Source: WHUA01 sp963711215 (GTDB lineage Bacteria > Pseudomonadota > Alphaproteobacteria > UBA8366). From it: 64,000 bases of DNA. Under the pieces are notes generated by a model. The model did no database searches. It saw only the letters and a program-made list of their open reading frames with translations, and had not been told where the DNA came from. Positions 9,252 through 18,788 of the stretch are shown here, in pieces. Location: NCBI GenBank assembly GCA_963711215.1, contig CAVQDH010000006.1:248001-312000 (forward strand), written 5' to 3'. Numbering within the stretch: the stretch's first letter is position 1; each line of letters starts with the position of its first letter. Made by a program: the position numbers and the translations under genes.

Positions 9252-10205
9252 ATGAGAGATCCTTATTCAGTGCTGGGTGTGGCGAAAGGCGCCAGCGAGG
9301 GCGAGATCAAATCCGCCTATCGGAAGCTTGCGAAAAAGCTGCATCCGGACGTCAATCCCGGCAATAAGGAAACGGAGCAGAAGTTCAAGGAGGTCACCGC
9401 CGCCTACGACCTGCTTTCGGACAAGGAAAAGCGCGGCAAGTATGACCGTGGCGAGATCAATGCCGACGGCAGCGCACGCTACGACAGCGCCTTTCACCGG
9501 GCCTATTCACAACCGGGCGCCGGCGGCGGTGGCGGACGCGGCGGGTTCGAATACAGCCAGGGCGGCGGCGATTTCGAGGATATCTTCGCCGACCTGTTCG
9601 GGCGCGCGCGCCGCGGCGGCGCTGCCGGGAGCGGGAGCGGGCGGCGGACCCATCATGGCACCCAGGTCAAGGGCAACGACGTCCAATACACCGTCCAGGT
9701 CAGCTTTGCCGAGGCGGCGAAGGGCATCCGCCGGCGCATCACGCTCTATGACGGCAAGTCGCTCGACGTGACCATCCCGCCAGGCACCGAGGACGGACAG
9801 ACGCTGCGGCTGCGCGGGCAGGGCATGCCCGGTCTCGGCGGCGGCGCCGGCGACGCCTACGTCACGGTGCAGGTGCAGCAGGACCCGCTCTTCGAGCGCC
9901 AGGGGCATGACATCCACGTCACCGTGCCGGTGACCATCGACGAAGCGATTCTCGGCGGCAAGATCCGCGTGCCCACGATCGACGGCCCGGTCTCCGTGTC
10001 GGTGCCGCCCGGCTCGAATACCGGCAGCCGGCTACGGCTCAAGGGCAAGGGCGTCGCGAAGGCGCAGGGCGGCAGCCGCGGCGACCAGATCGTCTATCTC
10101 GAAGTGGTGCTGCCGGAGAAGCCGGACGACGAGCTGCGCTCCTTCCTGCAGGGCTGGGCGCTGCGCCATCCCTACGACGTGCGCAAGAAGGTCGGCATGG
10201 ACTAG
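9252..10205 (+). CDS. DnaJ-class molecular chaperone (CbpA-type, no zinc finger)
   Basis: 317 residues. The J domain occupies residues 1-65 (MRDPYSVLGV..., with the HPD motif in KKLHPDVNPGN), followed by a Gly-rich linker (GAGGGGGRGG) and two beta-sandwich client-binding domains ending in VVLPEKPDDELRSFL. The CxxCxGxG zinc repeats of DnaJ are absent, so it is a type II/CbpA-like cochaperone that stimulates Hsp70 ATPase. The start is ATG 9252. It is divergent from pdxH. Confidence 0.9.
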   Translation: MRDPYSVLGVAKGASEGEIKSAYRKLAKKLHPDVNPGNKETEQKFKEVTAAYDLLSDKEKRGKYDRGEINADGSARYDSAFHRAYSQPGAGGGGGRGGFEYSQGGGDFEDIFADLFGRARRGGAAGSGSGRRTHHGTQVKGNDVQYTVQVSFAEAAKGIRRRITLYDGKSLDVTIPPGTEDGQTLRLRGQGMPGLGGGAGDAYVTVQVQQDPLFERQGHDIHVTVPVTIDEAILGGKIRVPTIDGPVSVSVPPGSNTGSRLRLKGKGVAKAQGGSRGDQIVYLEVVLPEKPDDELRSFLQGWALRHPYDVRKKVGMD

Positions 10206-10306
10206 CGCGGCCCGCGCCGCGACCCGCTCAGGACGTGCCGAGGCCGGTCAGGCCGAGCAAGGCGAGCAGGCGCCATTTCCGGTCGGTGATGGCGGGCTCG
10301 CCGCGG

Positions 10307-11617
10307 TCATCGTCCGATGCCATCCGGAAACTCGATGATCTCGGCTTCCGAATCGGGGGTGAGCAGGCTGCGCAGCGACACGCCGGTGGTCTTCGCCTCG
10401 AGGTCGGCAATATTGCCGATAATCTCGCTGTAGCGCTTGCCCCAGCCGTATTTGGGAATGTGCTGCAGGTCGCTGATATCCAGATCGATCTCGAGATCGC
10501 GCCTGAGGTCGTGCAGCGTGCAGGCTTCGAGGTCGCGCGACAGCACCCATTCCTGCTTGTCGCCTTGCGAGATGTAGCGCTTCGTCTGCAGCTTCTCGCG
10601 GGCCACGCCGATCGCCTCGGGCGCGGCCGGCGCGGCGCGCGTCATCCGCCGGTTGCTGAGACCGCCGCCTTTCAGGCTCGCGATGTGAAGGGCATGCAGG
10701 ATCGCCAGCGCGGCGGCGAGCAGCCGCGCCGCCGGGATCATCGCGCGGTTCGCGCTGCGGATGCCGGCGCGCCACTCCGGCATGGCCGCCGTCATCTCCG
10801 CGCCGAGCATCACCAGCATCCAGGCGAGATACATCCAGATCAGCAGGATCGGGAAGGCGGAGAGCGCGCCGTACAGCGTCTCGTAGCCCTTGAAGCTCTC
10901 GACGTAGAGCCCGAAGCCCTTCTTCAGCAATTCGAACAGAAGCCCGGCTGCGAGCCCGCCGTAGAGCGCGTCCGTCCGGCGCACGGGATAGTTCGGCATG
11001 ACCAGATAGAGGATGGAGAACCCGACGATCTGCAGCAGCAGCGGCAGGAAGGCCGCGAGGCGGCTGAGCGGCCCGGTGTAGGTCTCGACCCCGGTCGCTT
11101 GCGCCACGGCGAACAGATAGCTCGACAGCGACAGGCTCGCGCCGAACAGGATTGGCGACAGCGTCAGCACCGCCCAATAGACCAAAAGGCGCGCGACCAG
11201 CGGGCGCGTCTCCCGCACCTGCCAGATGGCGTTAAAGGTGCCGTTGATCGACGACAGCAGCATGACCGACGTCACGGCGAGGAAGACCACGCCGACCGCC
11301 GTCAGCTGCCCCGTCTTCTGGGTAAAGGAATTGATATGCTCGTAGACGACGGAGCCGATCTCCGGCACGAAATTGTCGAAGATGAAGGACTGCAGCTGCC
11401 CCTTCATCTCCTGGAAGGCGGGAAAGGCGGCGAAGATGGCGAAGCTGATCGCCAGCAGCGGCACGACCGCGAGCAGGCCGGTAAAGGTAAGCGACGCCGC
11501 CCGCTCCTTGCAGTTGTCGCGCATGAAGCGCTGAAAGACATAGGAAAGAAACGCCAGACCGGACCGGAGCCCGGGGCGTTGATGGGTGTCGTCCGCTGGC
11601 CGCGCCGGCTTTGCCAT
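10307..11617 (-). CDS. YihY/UPF0761 family membrane protein
   Basis: About 436 residues from ATG 11617, which has AAAGGA at the right distance; the upstream 19 codons are rejected. The family core contains CKERAASLTFTGLLAVVPLLAI, a TM segment, then SSINGTFNAIW and several further TM helices (six in all), and GYETLYGALSAFPILLIWMYLAW. A cytoplasmic C-terminal tail of about 130 residues follows, including LEACTLHDLRRDLEIDLDI. The YihY/BrkB family has no settled function; it was once mis-called ribonuclease BN. It is convergent with the DnaJ-class gene. Confidence 0.88.
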   Translation of the reverse strand: MAKPARPADDTHQRPGLRSGLAFLSYVFQRFMRDNCKERAASLTFTGLLAVVPLLAISFAIFAAFPAFQEMKGQLQSFIFDNFVPEIGSVVYEHINSFTQKTGQLTAVGVVFLAVTSVMLLSSINGTFNAIWQVRETRPLVARLLVYWAVLTLSPILFGASLSLSSYLFAVAQATGVETYTGPLSRLAAFLPLLLQIVGFSILYLVMPNYPVRRTDALYGGLAAGLLFELLKKGFGLYVESFKGYETLYGALSAFPILLIWMYLAWMLVMLGAEMTAAMPEWRAGIRSANRAMIPAARLLAAALAILHALHIASLKGGGLSNRRMTRAAPAAPEAIGVAREKLQTKRYISQGDKQEWVLSRDLEACTLHDLRRDLEIDLDISDLQHIPKYGWGKRYSEIIGNIADLEAKTTGVSLRSLLTPDSEAEIIEFPDGIGR

Positions 11618-11880
11618 GCCGTGGTCCTTTCCGGTTGTAGTATACAGCCAGTTGCCGGATCTTTGCGTAAACAATCGCCGGCGGGCTGCCTGGGCCTGCG
11701 CGGCCTTCTATATCGGCGGTTGCATCGATGCTCGGCGTTCGCGGGCCAGGCAGCACGACGCCGGTCCTGCGGCCGGGAAGGCCAAGAAACAGCGGCATCG
11801 AGGTGAAGTCGCCTTTGACCGCCGTCCCATCTTGTATAAGATGACGCGCACTTTTGCCGGGAGCGGAAGGTGGGAGAAAA

Positions 11881-12720
11881 ATGGCTGATTCGCAATCGTT
11901 GATGGCCGGAAAACGCGGTGTCATCATGGGCGTCGCGAACGACCGTTCGATTGCGTGGGGCATTGCCCGCGTGCTTGCGGCGCATGGCGCCGAGCTCGCC
12001 TTTTCCTATCAGGCGCCGCAGCTCGAACGCCGGGTCAAGCCGCTCGCGGAATCGATCGGCTCGTCGCTGGTGATCGAATGCGACGCCGGCAACGACGCCA
12101 GCCTGGACGGATTGTTCGACGAGATCGGCAAGCACTGGGACAGTCTCGACTTCGTCGTGCACGCGATCGCCTTCTCCGACCGCACCGAGCTGACCGGGAA
12201 ATACGTCAACACCAGCCGGAAGAATTTCCAGCTCACCCTCGACGTGTCCTGCTACACGCTGACGGCGGTGTGCCAGCGCGCGGCACGATTCATGACGAAC
12301 GGCGGCAGTATCGTGACGCTCACCTATTACGGCGCGGAACGCGTGATGCCGCACTACAACGTCATGGGCGTGGCGAAGGCGGCGCTCGAGGCGAGCGTGC
12401 GCTATCTCGCCGTCGACCTGGGCGGGCAGAATATCCGCGTCAACGCGATTTCGGCGGGGCCGATCAAGACGCTGGCGGCGTCGGGAATCGGCGACTTCCG
12501 CTATATTCTCAAATGGAACGAGCTGAATTCGCCGCTCCGGCGCAACGTGACGCTCGACGACGTCGGCAAGGCCGGGCTCTACCTCCTGTCCGACCTGAGC
12601 AGCGGCGTGACCGGCGAGGTGCACCACGTCGATTCCGGCTATCACACCGTCGGCATGGTTTCGGTCGACGCGGTGGACGAAATCGGCAGCCTGATCAACG
12701 GCCTCAAGACGAAAGCTTGA
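11881..12720 (+). CDS. fabI: Enoyl-[acyl-carrier-protein] reductase (NADH)
   Basis: 279 residues starting at ATG 11881 after GGTGGGAGAA. It reduces trans-2-enoyl-ACP in the last step of each fatty-acid elongation cycle. FabI-specific features: GKRGVIMGVANDRSIAWGIA (NAD-binding turn unlike TGxxxGxG), FVVHAIAFSD, and the catalytic Y-x6-K pair across TLTYYGAERVMPHYNVMGVAKAAL (split over 24 residues). SAGPIKTLAASGI and DSGYHTVGM end the fold. It is transcribed away from the YihY gene. Confidence 0.96.
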   Translation: MADSQSLMAGKRGVIMGVANDRSIAWGIARVLAAHGAELAFSYQAPQLERRVKPLAESIGSSLVIECDAGNDASLDGLFDEIGKHWDSLDFVVHAIAFSDRTELTGKYVNTSRKNFQLTLDVSCYTLTAVCQRAARFMTNGGSIVTLTYYGAERVMPHYNVMGVAKAALEASVRYLAVDLGGQNIRVNAISAGPIKTLAASGIGDFRYILKWNELNSPLRRNVTLDDVGKAGLYLLSDLSSGVTGEVHHVDSGYHTVGMVSVDAVDEIGSLINGLKTKA

Positions 12721-12868
12721 CCGCGGCCGGTCCGGCTGTCGATGCCGGCGCACTGTTTCGAACACGGCAGACCGCTAATTATCCTCGCATAACGTCAACG
12801 TCAGGTAGATATTTGTCGTCTCCAATGTTATGCGGTCCCGGTAATCGCAAACAGGGGAGGAGGCGTCA

Positions 12869-13513
12869 ATGAACGCCGTAAAATCGCTATTCATGATGGT
12901 GATCGCGGGTGGCCTTTTGGCCGGCTGCGCGGCCACCCGGTCCGAGCTGGATATCTCTGTTCCCAAGCCCACGGTGAGCCCCACCAAAGCGGCGGTCAAG
13001 ATCGTCGAGGTGGTCGATAAGCGGCAGTTCGAAATCGACCCGCGATCGCCGACGACACCGTCGGTGCGGGGGAACGAGATCGATAACAAGGCCCTGACGG
13101 CGCGCGCTGTCGGACGGAAACGCGGCGGTTTCGGGAACGCGTGGGGCGATGTCGTATTGCCGGAGGGAAAGACGGTTTCGGGCCTGGTCGCAGAGGTTCT
13201 GGCCGCAGCGTTGGCCGAGAAGGGCTATGCCGTGATCTCGAAGGGTGCGCCCGGCTATGACACGGCGCTGCCGCTGTCCGCCGAGGTCATCAAGTTCTGG
13301 TCGTGGTTCAATCCCGGATTTTTCACAATTACAATCACGCACGGGTCATTGATACGGTTGACGGGGCCGTGGCCGGTGTCCGAGAGCAGCCGGGATGTTC
13401 CTGGACATGCCGTCTATGAGAGCCACACGGCGATCGTCGAAAGCGACTGGGAAGACCTTCTGAAAAGCGGGACCCAGGACTTGAAGAGGAATGTCGAAGC
13501 CGTCCTGAAATAG
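12869..13513 (+). CDS. Putative lipoprotein of unknown function
   Basis: 214 residues after a strong GGGGAGGAGG ribosome site. The N-terminus is a lipoprotein signal: a short positive region, a hydrophobic stretch, and lipobox LLAGC with Cys 20. The mature part has beta-rich sequence (VKIVEVVDKRQFEIDPRSP, GKTVSGLVAEVLAAALAEKGYAV), reminiscent of YajG-like lipoproteins. An envelope role is inferred from the signal only. It stands alone between fabI and aroC. Confidence 0.75.
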   Translation: MNAVKSLFMMVIAGGLLAGCAATRSELDISVPKPTVSPTKAAVKIVEVVDKRQFEIDPRSPTTPSVRGNEIDNKALTARAVGRKRGGFGNAWGDVVLPEGKTVSGLVAEVLAAALAEKGYAVISKGAPGYDTALPLSAEVIKFWSWFNPGFFTITITHGSLIRLTGPWPVSESSRDVPGHAVYESHTAIVESDWEDLLKSGTQDLKRNVEAVLK

Positions 13514-13685
13514 AAGCGCGTCGGTGGTGGAGCACGGCCGGCGGCGCGACGGTTTCGCTTTCGTTTCGCCAATCGCCCGCTTATGCTGTGCGCCACGTCG
13601 GCGGTCTGTATTTAACGGATTTTCAACCTGTTGATTCGTATGAGATAAGAGCCGACTTTAAGGATTTGTCTCCGGCGACAGTGCG

Positions 13686-14759
13686 ATGTCATACAACAGC
13701 TTCGGCCAACTTTTCCGCTTCACCACCTGGGGTGAGAGCCACGGGCCGGCGATCGGCTGCGTCGTCGATGGCACGCCGCCGGGCATTCCGCTGGACGAAG
13801 GCGATATCCAGCGCTGGCTCGACAAGCGGCGGCCGGGGCAGTCGCGCTACACGACGCAGCGTCAGGAAGCGGACCAGGTCCGGATCCTGTCCGGCCTGTT
13901 CGAAGGCGTCACCACCGGCACGCCGATCAGCATGCTCATCGAGAACACGGACCAGCGGTCGCGCGACTACGGCGACATCAAGGACAAGTTCCGTCCGGCG
14001 CATGCCGACTATACCTATTTCAAGAAATACGGCGTCCGCGACTATCGCGGCGGCGGTCGCGCGTCGGCGCGCGAGACGGCGCTTCGCGTCGCGGCCGGCG
14101 GCGTCGCGCGCAAGATCCTCGGCGACGGGATCAGCATCCGCGGCGCCCTGATCCAGATGGGCGCCCATCGCATCGAGCGCGAGCGCTGGAACTGGGACGT
14201 GGTCGAGACGAACCCCTTCTTCTGCCCCGATCCGGTGATGGCCGATCTCTGGGCGGACTATCTCGACGGCGTCCGCAAGGAAGGCTCGTCCGTCGGCGCG
14301 ATCATCGAGCTGGTCGCCAGCGGCGTTCCGGCGGGCTGGGGCGCGCCGATCTATGGCAAGCTGGACGCGGAGCTGGCCACCGCGATGATGGGCATCAACG
14401 CGGTCAAGGGCGTCGAGATCGGCGCCGGCATGGGCGTCGCCGGCCTGCGCGGCGAAGAGAATGCCGACGAGATGGCGATGAACAACGACGGCAGCGTGCG
14501 CTTCCTCTCGAACCATGCGGGCGGCATTCTCGGCGGCATCTCGTCGGGCCAGGACGTCATCGTCCGCTTCGCGGTCAAGCCGACCAGCTCGATCCTGCAG
14601 GCGCGCCGCACGGTCACGGTGGACGGCAAAGACACCGAGATCATCACCAAGGGGCGGCACGACCCTTGCGTCGGCATCCGCGCCGTGCCGGTGGGCGAGG
14701 CGATGATGGCCTGCGTGCTCGCCGACCACATGCTGCGCCACCGCGCGCAGTGCGGTTGA
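13686..14759 (+). CDS. aroC: Chorismate synthase
   Basis: 357 residues, the normal length. It converts EPSP to chorismate with reduced FMN, the last shared step of aromatic amino-acid synthesis. Signatures: MSYNSFGQLFRFTTWGESHG (start), RRPGQSRYTTQRQEADQV, the DYRGGGRASARET central motif, and RHDPCVGIRAVPVGEAMMA at the C-terminus. It precedes the gamma-glutamylcyclotransferase-like gene by 13 bases on the same strand. Confidence 0.97.
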   Translation: MSYNSFGQLFRFTTWGESHGPAIGCVVDGTPPGIPLDEGDIQRWLDKRRPGQSRYTTQRQEADQVRILSGLFEGVTTGTPISMLIENTDQRSRDYGDIKDKFRPAHADYTYFKKYGVRDYRGGGRASARETALRVAAGGVARKILGDGISIRGALIQMGAHRIERERWNWDVVETNPFFCPDPVMADLWADYLDGVRKEGSSVGAIIELVASGVPAGWGAPIYGKLDAELATAMMGINAVKGVEIGAGMGVAGLRGEENADEMAMNNDGSVRFLSNHAGGILGGISSGQDVIVRFAVKPTSSILQARRTVTVDGKDTEIITKGRHDPCVGIRAVPVGEAMMACVLADHMLRHRAQCG

Positions 14760-14772
14760 CCGGCTCTTCGCC

Positions 14773-15231
14773 ATGGCCGGCGGGACGATAAATGGGGCGA
14801 AGGTCGACAGCGATCGCCTGATCGCGCTTTACGGCACGCTGCGCGATGCCGAGCTGCGGCGCGAGCTCGGCCTTACGCCACGCCTGCGGCGGCTCGGGCG
14901 CTGCCGGTTGCAGGGCATCATGCACAATCTCGGCCCCTATCCCGCGCTGGTCGAGGGTAAGGGCGTCGTCCACGCCGAGCTGTTCGAGGTGCTGGACCGC
15001 GACGCCTTCCCGATCATGGATGCGTTCGAGGAATACGACCCCAAGCGGCCGAAGCTTTCCTCCTATCTGCGCGTCCGGGTGCGGCTGGCCGTTCCCGACC
15101 TGGAATGCTGGGTCTACCGCTACAACCGGCCGCTGCGCGGCGTGCCGCGGGTGCTCGGCGGGGACTGGATCAAGCATCGCGGCCTGTACCGCCACACGCC
15201 GGCCCGCGCACCGCTGCCCCGGCCGCTCTGA
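14773..15231 (+). CDS. Gamma-glutamylcyclotransferase (AIG2-like) family protein
   Basis: 152 residues. The substrate-binding loop is ALYGTLRD (the family YGxL/YGTLR motif). The acidic catalytic residue is in MDAFEEYDP and the conserved tyrosine in ECWVYRYNRP. Members cyclise gamma-glutamyl amines to 5-oxoproline, but many bacterial ones are uncharacterised. It lies 13 bases after aroC and may ride on its transcript; the pairing gives no functional hint. Confidence 0.75.
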   Translation: MAGGTINGAKVDSDRLIALYGTLRDAELRRELGLTPRLRRLGRCRLQGIMHNLGPYPALVEGKGVVHAELFEVLDRDAFPIMDAFEEYDPKRPKLSSYLRVRVRLAVPDLECWVYRYNRPLRGVPRVLGGDWIKHRGLYRHTPARAPLPRPL

Positions 15232-15609
15232 AACAGCCACCCTGAAACAATTGAAACGCTAATCCGCCACCGCGTGAAACCGGAAAGGAGCGGGGGCAAA
15301 AATTTTTCGACGCGCTTAACCCCCCGCGCCGGACCGTCTCGTTTCTATAAGCAAGCGCACGGGTGGACGGATCAAGCATCACGATCAAATCCTTGAACAG
15401 ATGGATCCCGCTCCCACGTGCGCTTCGAACGCCTCCCAACCTCCACATTGCCACAACGGAAACCCCCTCCCCCAAGGGGGTTTCCGGATTCTCCCCGGGG
15501 CCATGCACCTGCTGGGAGGGGCCGCCATTGCCTTTAAACTGCTGCCGCGCGATCCTGTACGGTAAGGACCGCGAAGGACAGCAGCGGATTGGCTGCGGGA
15601 GGAAAGCAA
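15232..15609. other. 378-bp gene-free interval with a strong hairpin
   Basis: No convincing gene. The only structure is a perfect inverted repeat, GGAAACCCCC (15458-15467) with GGGGGTTTCC (15476-15485), around an 8-base loop. It resembles the C/G-run repeat family seen at 22.5, 49.3 and 63.3 kb and could be a bidirectional terminator. The 15286-15320 stretch contains an A/T-rich patch (aaaaatttttcg). Confidence 0.6.
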
Positions 15610-16029
15610 ATGGCGAGCGGCAAGGCGAAAGACAAGAAATTCAAATTCTCCGCGTCCCATGCCAAGGACGCGAAATTCAAGAGCGGCGGGCTCAGATCCT
15701 GCTTCGAATACCGCGACCTGGGCATCGCGGAAGCGACGGGCGGGCGCGCCATGGCGCATGTCATCCGCGCGAAGAAAGGCGAATCGTCCGGGTTCGGCTG
15801 GCACAAGCACAATCTCGATTTCCAGATGTATTACGTCCTGAAGGGCTGGATCGAGTTCGACTATGAAGGGGTCGGCCGGGTGCGGTCGGAGGCAGGGTCC
15901 TGCGTGTACCAGCCGCCGGGTATTGCGCATGCGGAAGTCGGCTGTTCCGACGACCTGGAGCTGATCGAGATCACGCTTCCGGGCGAATTCGAGACGGTCG
16001 AGGTCGACGCGCCAAAGCCGCGGGCGTAG
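15610..16029 (+). CDS. Cupin-domain protein
   Basis: 139 residues from ATG 15610, preceded by GGGAGG. The cupin motif 1 is GFGWHKHNLDFQMYYVLKG (G-x5-H-x-H pattern with a Glu/Gln variation). Motif 2 is around VYQPPGIAHAEVGCSDD (P-x-G-x2-H). A single small beta-barrel metal site is expected. The function is unknown; such proteins can be isomerases, dioxygenases or sensors. The last 59 bases overlap the end of the kinase gene on the other strand. Confidence 0.8.
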   Translation: MASGKAKDKKFKFSASHAKDAKFKSGGLRSCFEYRDLGIAEATGGRAMAHVIRAKKGESSGFGWHKHNLDFQMYYVLKGWIEFDYEGVGRVRSEAGSCVYQPPGIAHAEVGCSDDLELIEITLPGEFETVEVDAPKPRA

Positions 16030-17875
16030 CCGGCCCGCGTATCCGCGGCGCGCACGGCGCTACGCCGATTCTTTCAGCCGGGACGCGCTGGGGCGATCGG
16101 TCCGCCGTATCGGCCGCCGACTGGTTGCCGTAAAGAATGTTGACGGCCGTCTCGAGCAGGAGCGATGCGCGCGCCGGCTTCGTGAGGTGGCCGTTGATTC
16201 GCGTTTGCCGGAACCGGGCTTCGTCGTCGGACGCCATGACCGAGGTGAGCATCAGGATCGGCACCTCGGCGACGAGGTCGTCGTGGCGGATCGCGGCGGC
16301 CAGATCCAGGCCGTCCATCTTGGGCATGTGGTAGTCGATCACCGCCATGTCGAAGGGCGCGCCCGCCTTCGACGCTTCGCGCAGCGCCTGCAGCCCCTTT
16401 TCGGCGCTGTCGACCGCATAGGCCTCGAAGTCCCAGCTTTTCAGCTGCTCGACGATGACCATCCGGTTGATCTCATTGTCGTCGACCACGAGCACGCTGA
16501 CGCCGGACAGGTCGTGCGGCGGGCGATGTTTCGCGGGCGCCTCCGGATCGACCAGCAGGTCCAGGGAGAACCAGAAACGCGATCCTTTGCCTTCTTCGCT
16601 GGAGACGCCGATCTGGCCGCCCATGAGACGGACGAGCTTGCTGGAGATGGCGAGGCCCAGTCCCGTGCCATGCTCGCGCCGGGTCGCCGCATTGTCGATC
16701 TGCGAGAACTGGGCGAAGAGCTGCTGCCGCTTGTTTTCCGGAATGCCGACGCCGGTATCCTCGACCGTGAAGGTGAGGCGGGCCTGGCTGTCTTGCACGC
16801 TTCCGGAAATGTCCAGCAGGACATGGCCTGTGTCGGTGAATTTGAGGGCATTGCCCAGCAGGTTGATGATGACCTGGCGGATATGTCCGCCATCGCCGAT
16901 GAATTTCGACGGCAGGTCGGGCTGTATGCGGACCGCGAGCTCGACGCCCTTTTCCGCCGCGCGCGGCGACAGCAGCGTCGCGATGTCCTCCGCCATCACG
17001 GCGAGATCGAAGGGGTGCGGCCGGACCTGCATCTTTCCGGCCTCGATCTTCGATAGGTCGAGCACGTCATTGATGATCGCGGTCAGGGCTTCACCGGACT
17101 TGATGATCGCCGAGATGAAGGTGCGTTGTTTCTCGTTGAGGTCGGACCGGGCCAGAAGCTCCGCGATGCCGAGGACGCCGGTCATCGGTGTCCTGATCTC
17201 GTGGCTCATCGTCGCCAGGAATTCCGATTTGGCATGATCGGCGGATTCCGCGGCCTCGCGGGCCTCGTTCATGGCCGAGATCGTGTGGCGCGCAAACGCA
17301 GCGCCCGCGAGCAGCAGCACCAATATGGCGACCAGGGCGATGTTGAGCTGCCGTTCCATCTGCCTGTTGATACGCGTGTAGTCGTTCTGCGCCAGCGATT
17401 GCGCCAGGGCGATCGTCTCCTGCAATTGATGGCCGCCCAGGCGGAGAAATTCGTGATAGGACGGGGAGAAGGACGAGTTGGATTTTTCCGAGACGAGCCA
17501 GAAGCCAAGCTTGAGGAAGCGGTCGAAATTTTCGGAAATGGTCTCCGTACCGATCAAGAGATGGGCGAATTCTCGGTCGATATGCGCGAGGACGGCGCGC
17601 AGCTCGCCCCATCTGTTGTCGAAAATCGTCAGCTCGCTTTGGATCTGCCCGGCGACTTCGTTGCGCTTCACCGTGCGCTCATCCATGTAGGTGATCGTCG
17701 CGTTGACCGATTTCAGCAGGCTGTTGTTCATCTGGCCCAGCAGGACGACCGCCGCGAAGACGCGGTTGGCTTCCTGCGAGGTGCGGTGAACGGTCAGCGC
17801 CGCGGTTGCAGTGACCGCGACGATGCAGATGATGGTGATGTAGTAAACCGGGGAGAGAAAGCGCAGCTTTTGCAT
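15971..17875 (-). CDS. Hybrid sensor histidine kinase with receiver domain
   Basis: About 634 residues. TM1 is near residues 9-30, a periplasmic helical sensor follows, and TM2 is near 186-207 (LNIALVAILVLLLAGAAFA). The cytoplasmic part has HisKA with the phospho-acceptor in FLATMSHEIRTPM, HATPase_c with N (LLGNALKFTDT), G1 (DTGVGIPENK) and G2 (GTGLGLAISSKL) boxes, then a receiver domain (VLVVDDNEINRM, DYHMPKMDG acceptor Asp, LTKPARAS). No Hpt domain or output regulator is adjacent, so phosphate must pass elsewhere. The last 50 or so residues are Pro/Arg-rich and run antisense into the cupin gene, suggesting a lost stop. An in-frame TTG at 17902 is an alternative start. Confidence 0.9.
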   Translation of the reverse strand: MQKLRFLSPVYYITIICIVAVTATAALTVHRTSQEANRVFAAVVLLGQMNNSLLKSVNATITYMDERTVKRNEVAGQIQSELTIFDNRWGELRAVLAHIDREFAHLLIGTETISENFDRFLKLGFWLVSEKSNSSFSPSYHEFLRLGGHQLQETIALAQSLAQNDYTRINRQMERQLNIALVAILVLLLAGAAFARHTISAMNEAREAAESADHAKSEFLATMSHEIRTPMTGVLGIAELLARSDLNEKQRTFISAIIKSGEALTAIINDVLDLSKIEAGKMQVRPHPFDLAVMAEDIATLLSPRAAEKGVELAVRIQPDLPSKFIGDGGHIRQVIINLLGNALKFTDTGHVLLDISGSVQDSQARLTFTVEDTGVGIPENKRQQLFAQFSQIDNAATRREHGTGLGLAISSKLVRLMGGQIGVSSEEGKGSRFWFSLDLLVDPEAPAKHRPPHDLSGVSVLVVDDNEINRMVIVEQLKSWDFEAYAVDSAEKGLQALREASKAGAPFDMAVIDYHMPKMDGLDLAAAIRHDDLVAEVPILMLTSVMASDDEARFRQTRINGHLTKPARASLLLETAVNILYGNQSAADTADRSPQRVPAERIGVAPCAPRIRGPATPAALARRPRPSRIRPEA

Positions 17876-18121
17876 AGTGGAACGCAGACTCGGGGTTTCC
17901 AATATAAAGCCGGCGTTTTCTTGTGATTCGTGCGTGGCTTAGGCGCAATTATAAGCGCCAAGAGCATTAAGATATGGTGAATTCCCGGGCGGCGCCGGAT
18001 TAAAATTCTCCTTGCGTGTCATGTGCTTGCTGGAATTGAGCGCATAAATTGCGCGTGACGGCGCCCGGCTGGAAGCCCGCTTTGCCGAAATTAGAGCCTG
18101 AAAATGCCTCGTCGGGCCGGC

Positions 18122-18733
18122 CTAGGTTTTCTTCTTCCGGTCCAGCGCGGCTTGCATGAGCTCGAAGCGGTCGTTGCCGAAATACATGTCGTCGCGGTCG
18201 ATGAAGAAGGTCGGCGAGCCGAAGCCGCCGCGGCCGATCAGGTCGTCGGTGCTCTCGAACAGCTTCCGCTTGACCGTATCGTCGGCGATCTTGGCAAAAA
18301 CCGCGTCCGCATCCATGCCGGCGGCCTCGACGATCGTCCGCAGCACGGCGTTCTGCGAGATGTCCTTGTCGTCTCGCCAATAGGCCTGGAAGACCGCCTT
18401 GGCGTAAGCGGAGATCGTTCCCTGGTCGATCGCGACGAAGGCGCTGCGCAGCGCCTTGACGCTGTTCACGGGAAAGACGCTCGGCCGGATGATCTCGATG
18501 CCGAGATAGCGCGCCCAGTCGGCCATGTCCTTGCGGTAATAATCGTCTTTCGGCGGCACCGGGTTCTCGCGCCGCTGGTAGACGCTTGGGTTCACCTTGT
18601 TGAACACCCCGCCCACGAGGAAGGGCTTCCAGACCAGCTTCGCATCGTTGCGGGCGCAGAAGTCCTCGATCCGCGTCGCCGCGAAATAGGTCCACGGGCT
18701 GGAAAAGTCGAAGAAGAACTCGATGGTCGCCAT
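18122..18733 (-). CDS. 2-hydroxychromene-2-carboxylate isomerase/GST-kappa (DsbA-like) family
   Basis: 203 residues starting at MATIEFFFDFSSPWTYFAA (ATG 18733); the longer frame upstream lacks family sequence. The FDFSSPWTYFA opening is the glutathione/active-site Ser region of the kappa class. VNSVKALRSAFVAI and GRGGFGSPTFFIDRDDMYFGNDR are typical of the family. Members isomerise hydroxychromene carboxylate in aromatic degradation or act as GSH-dependent oxidoreductases. It lies just downstream of the acyl-CoA-dehydrogenase-fold gene on the same strand (55 bp) and may share its pathway. Confidence 0.85.
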   Translation of the reverse strand: MATIEFFFDFSSPWTYFAATRIEDFCARNDAKLVWKPFLVGGVFNKVNPSVYQRRENPVPPKDDYYRKDMADWARYLGIEIIRPSVFPVNSVKALRSAFVAIDQGTISAYAKAVFQAYWRDDKDISQNAVLRTIVEAAGMDADAVFAKIADDTVKRKLFESTDDLIGRGGFGSPTFFIDRDDMYFGNDRFELMQAALDRKKKT

Positions 18734-18788
18734 GTGTCGATGATCCCTGGAAAATGTGATTGGCGCTGGGCGTGCGGAAGCGTTGCGC

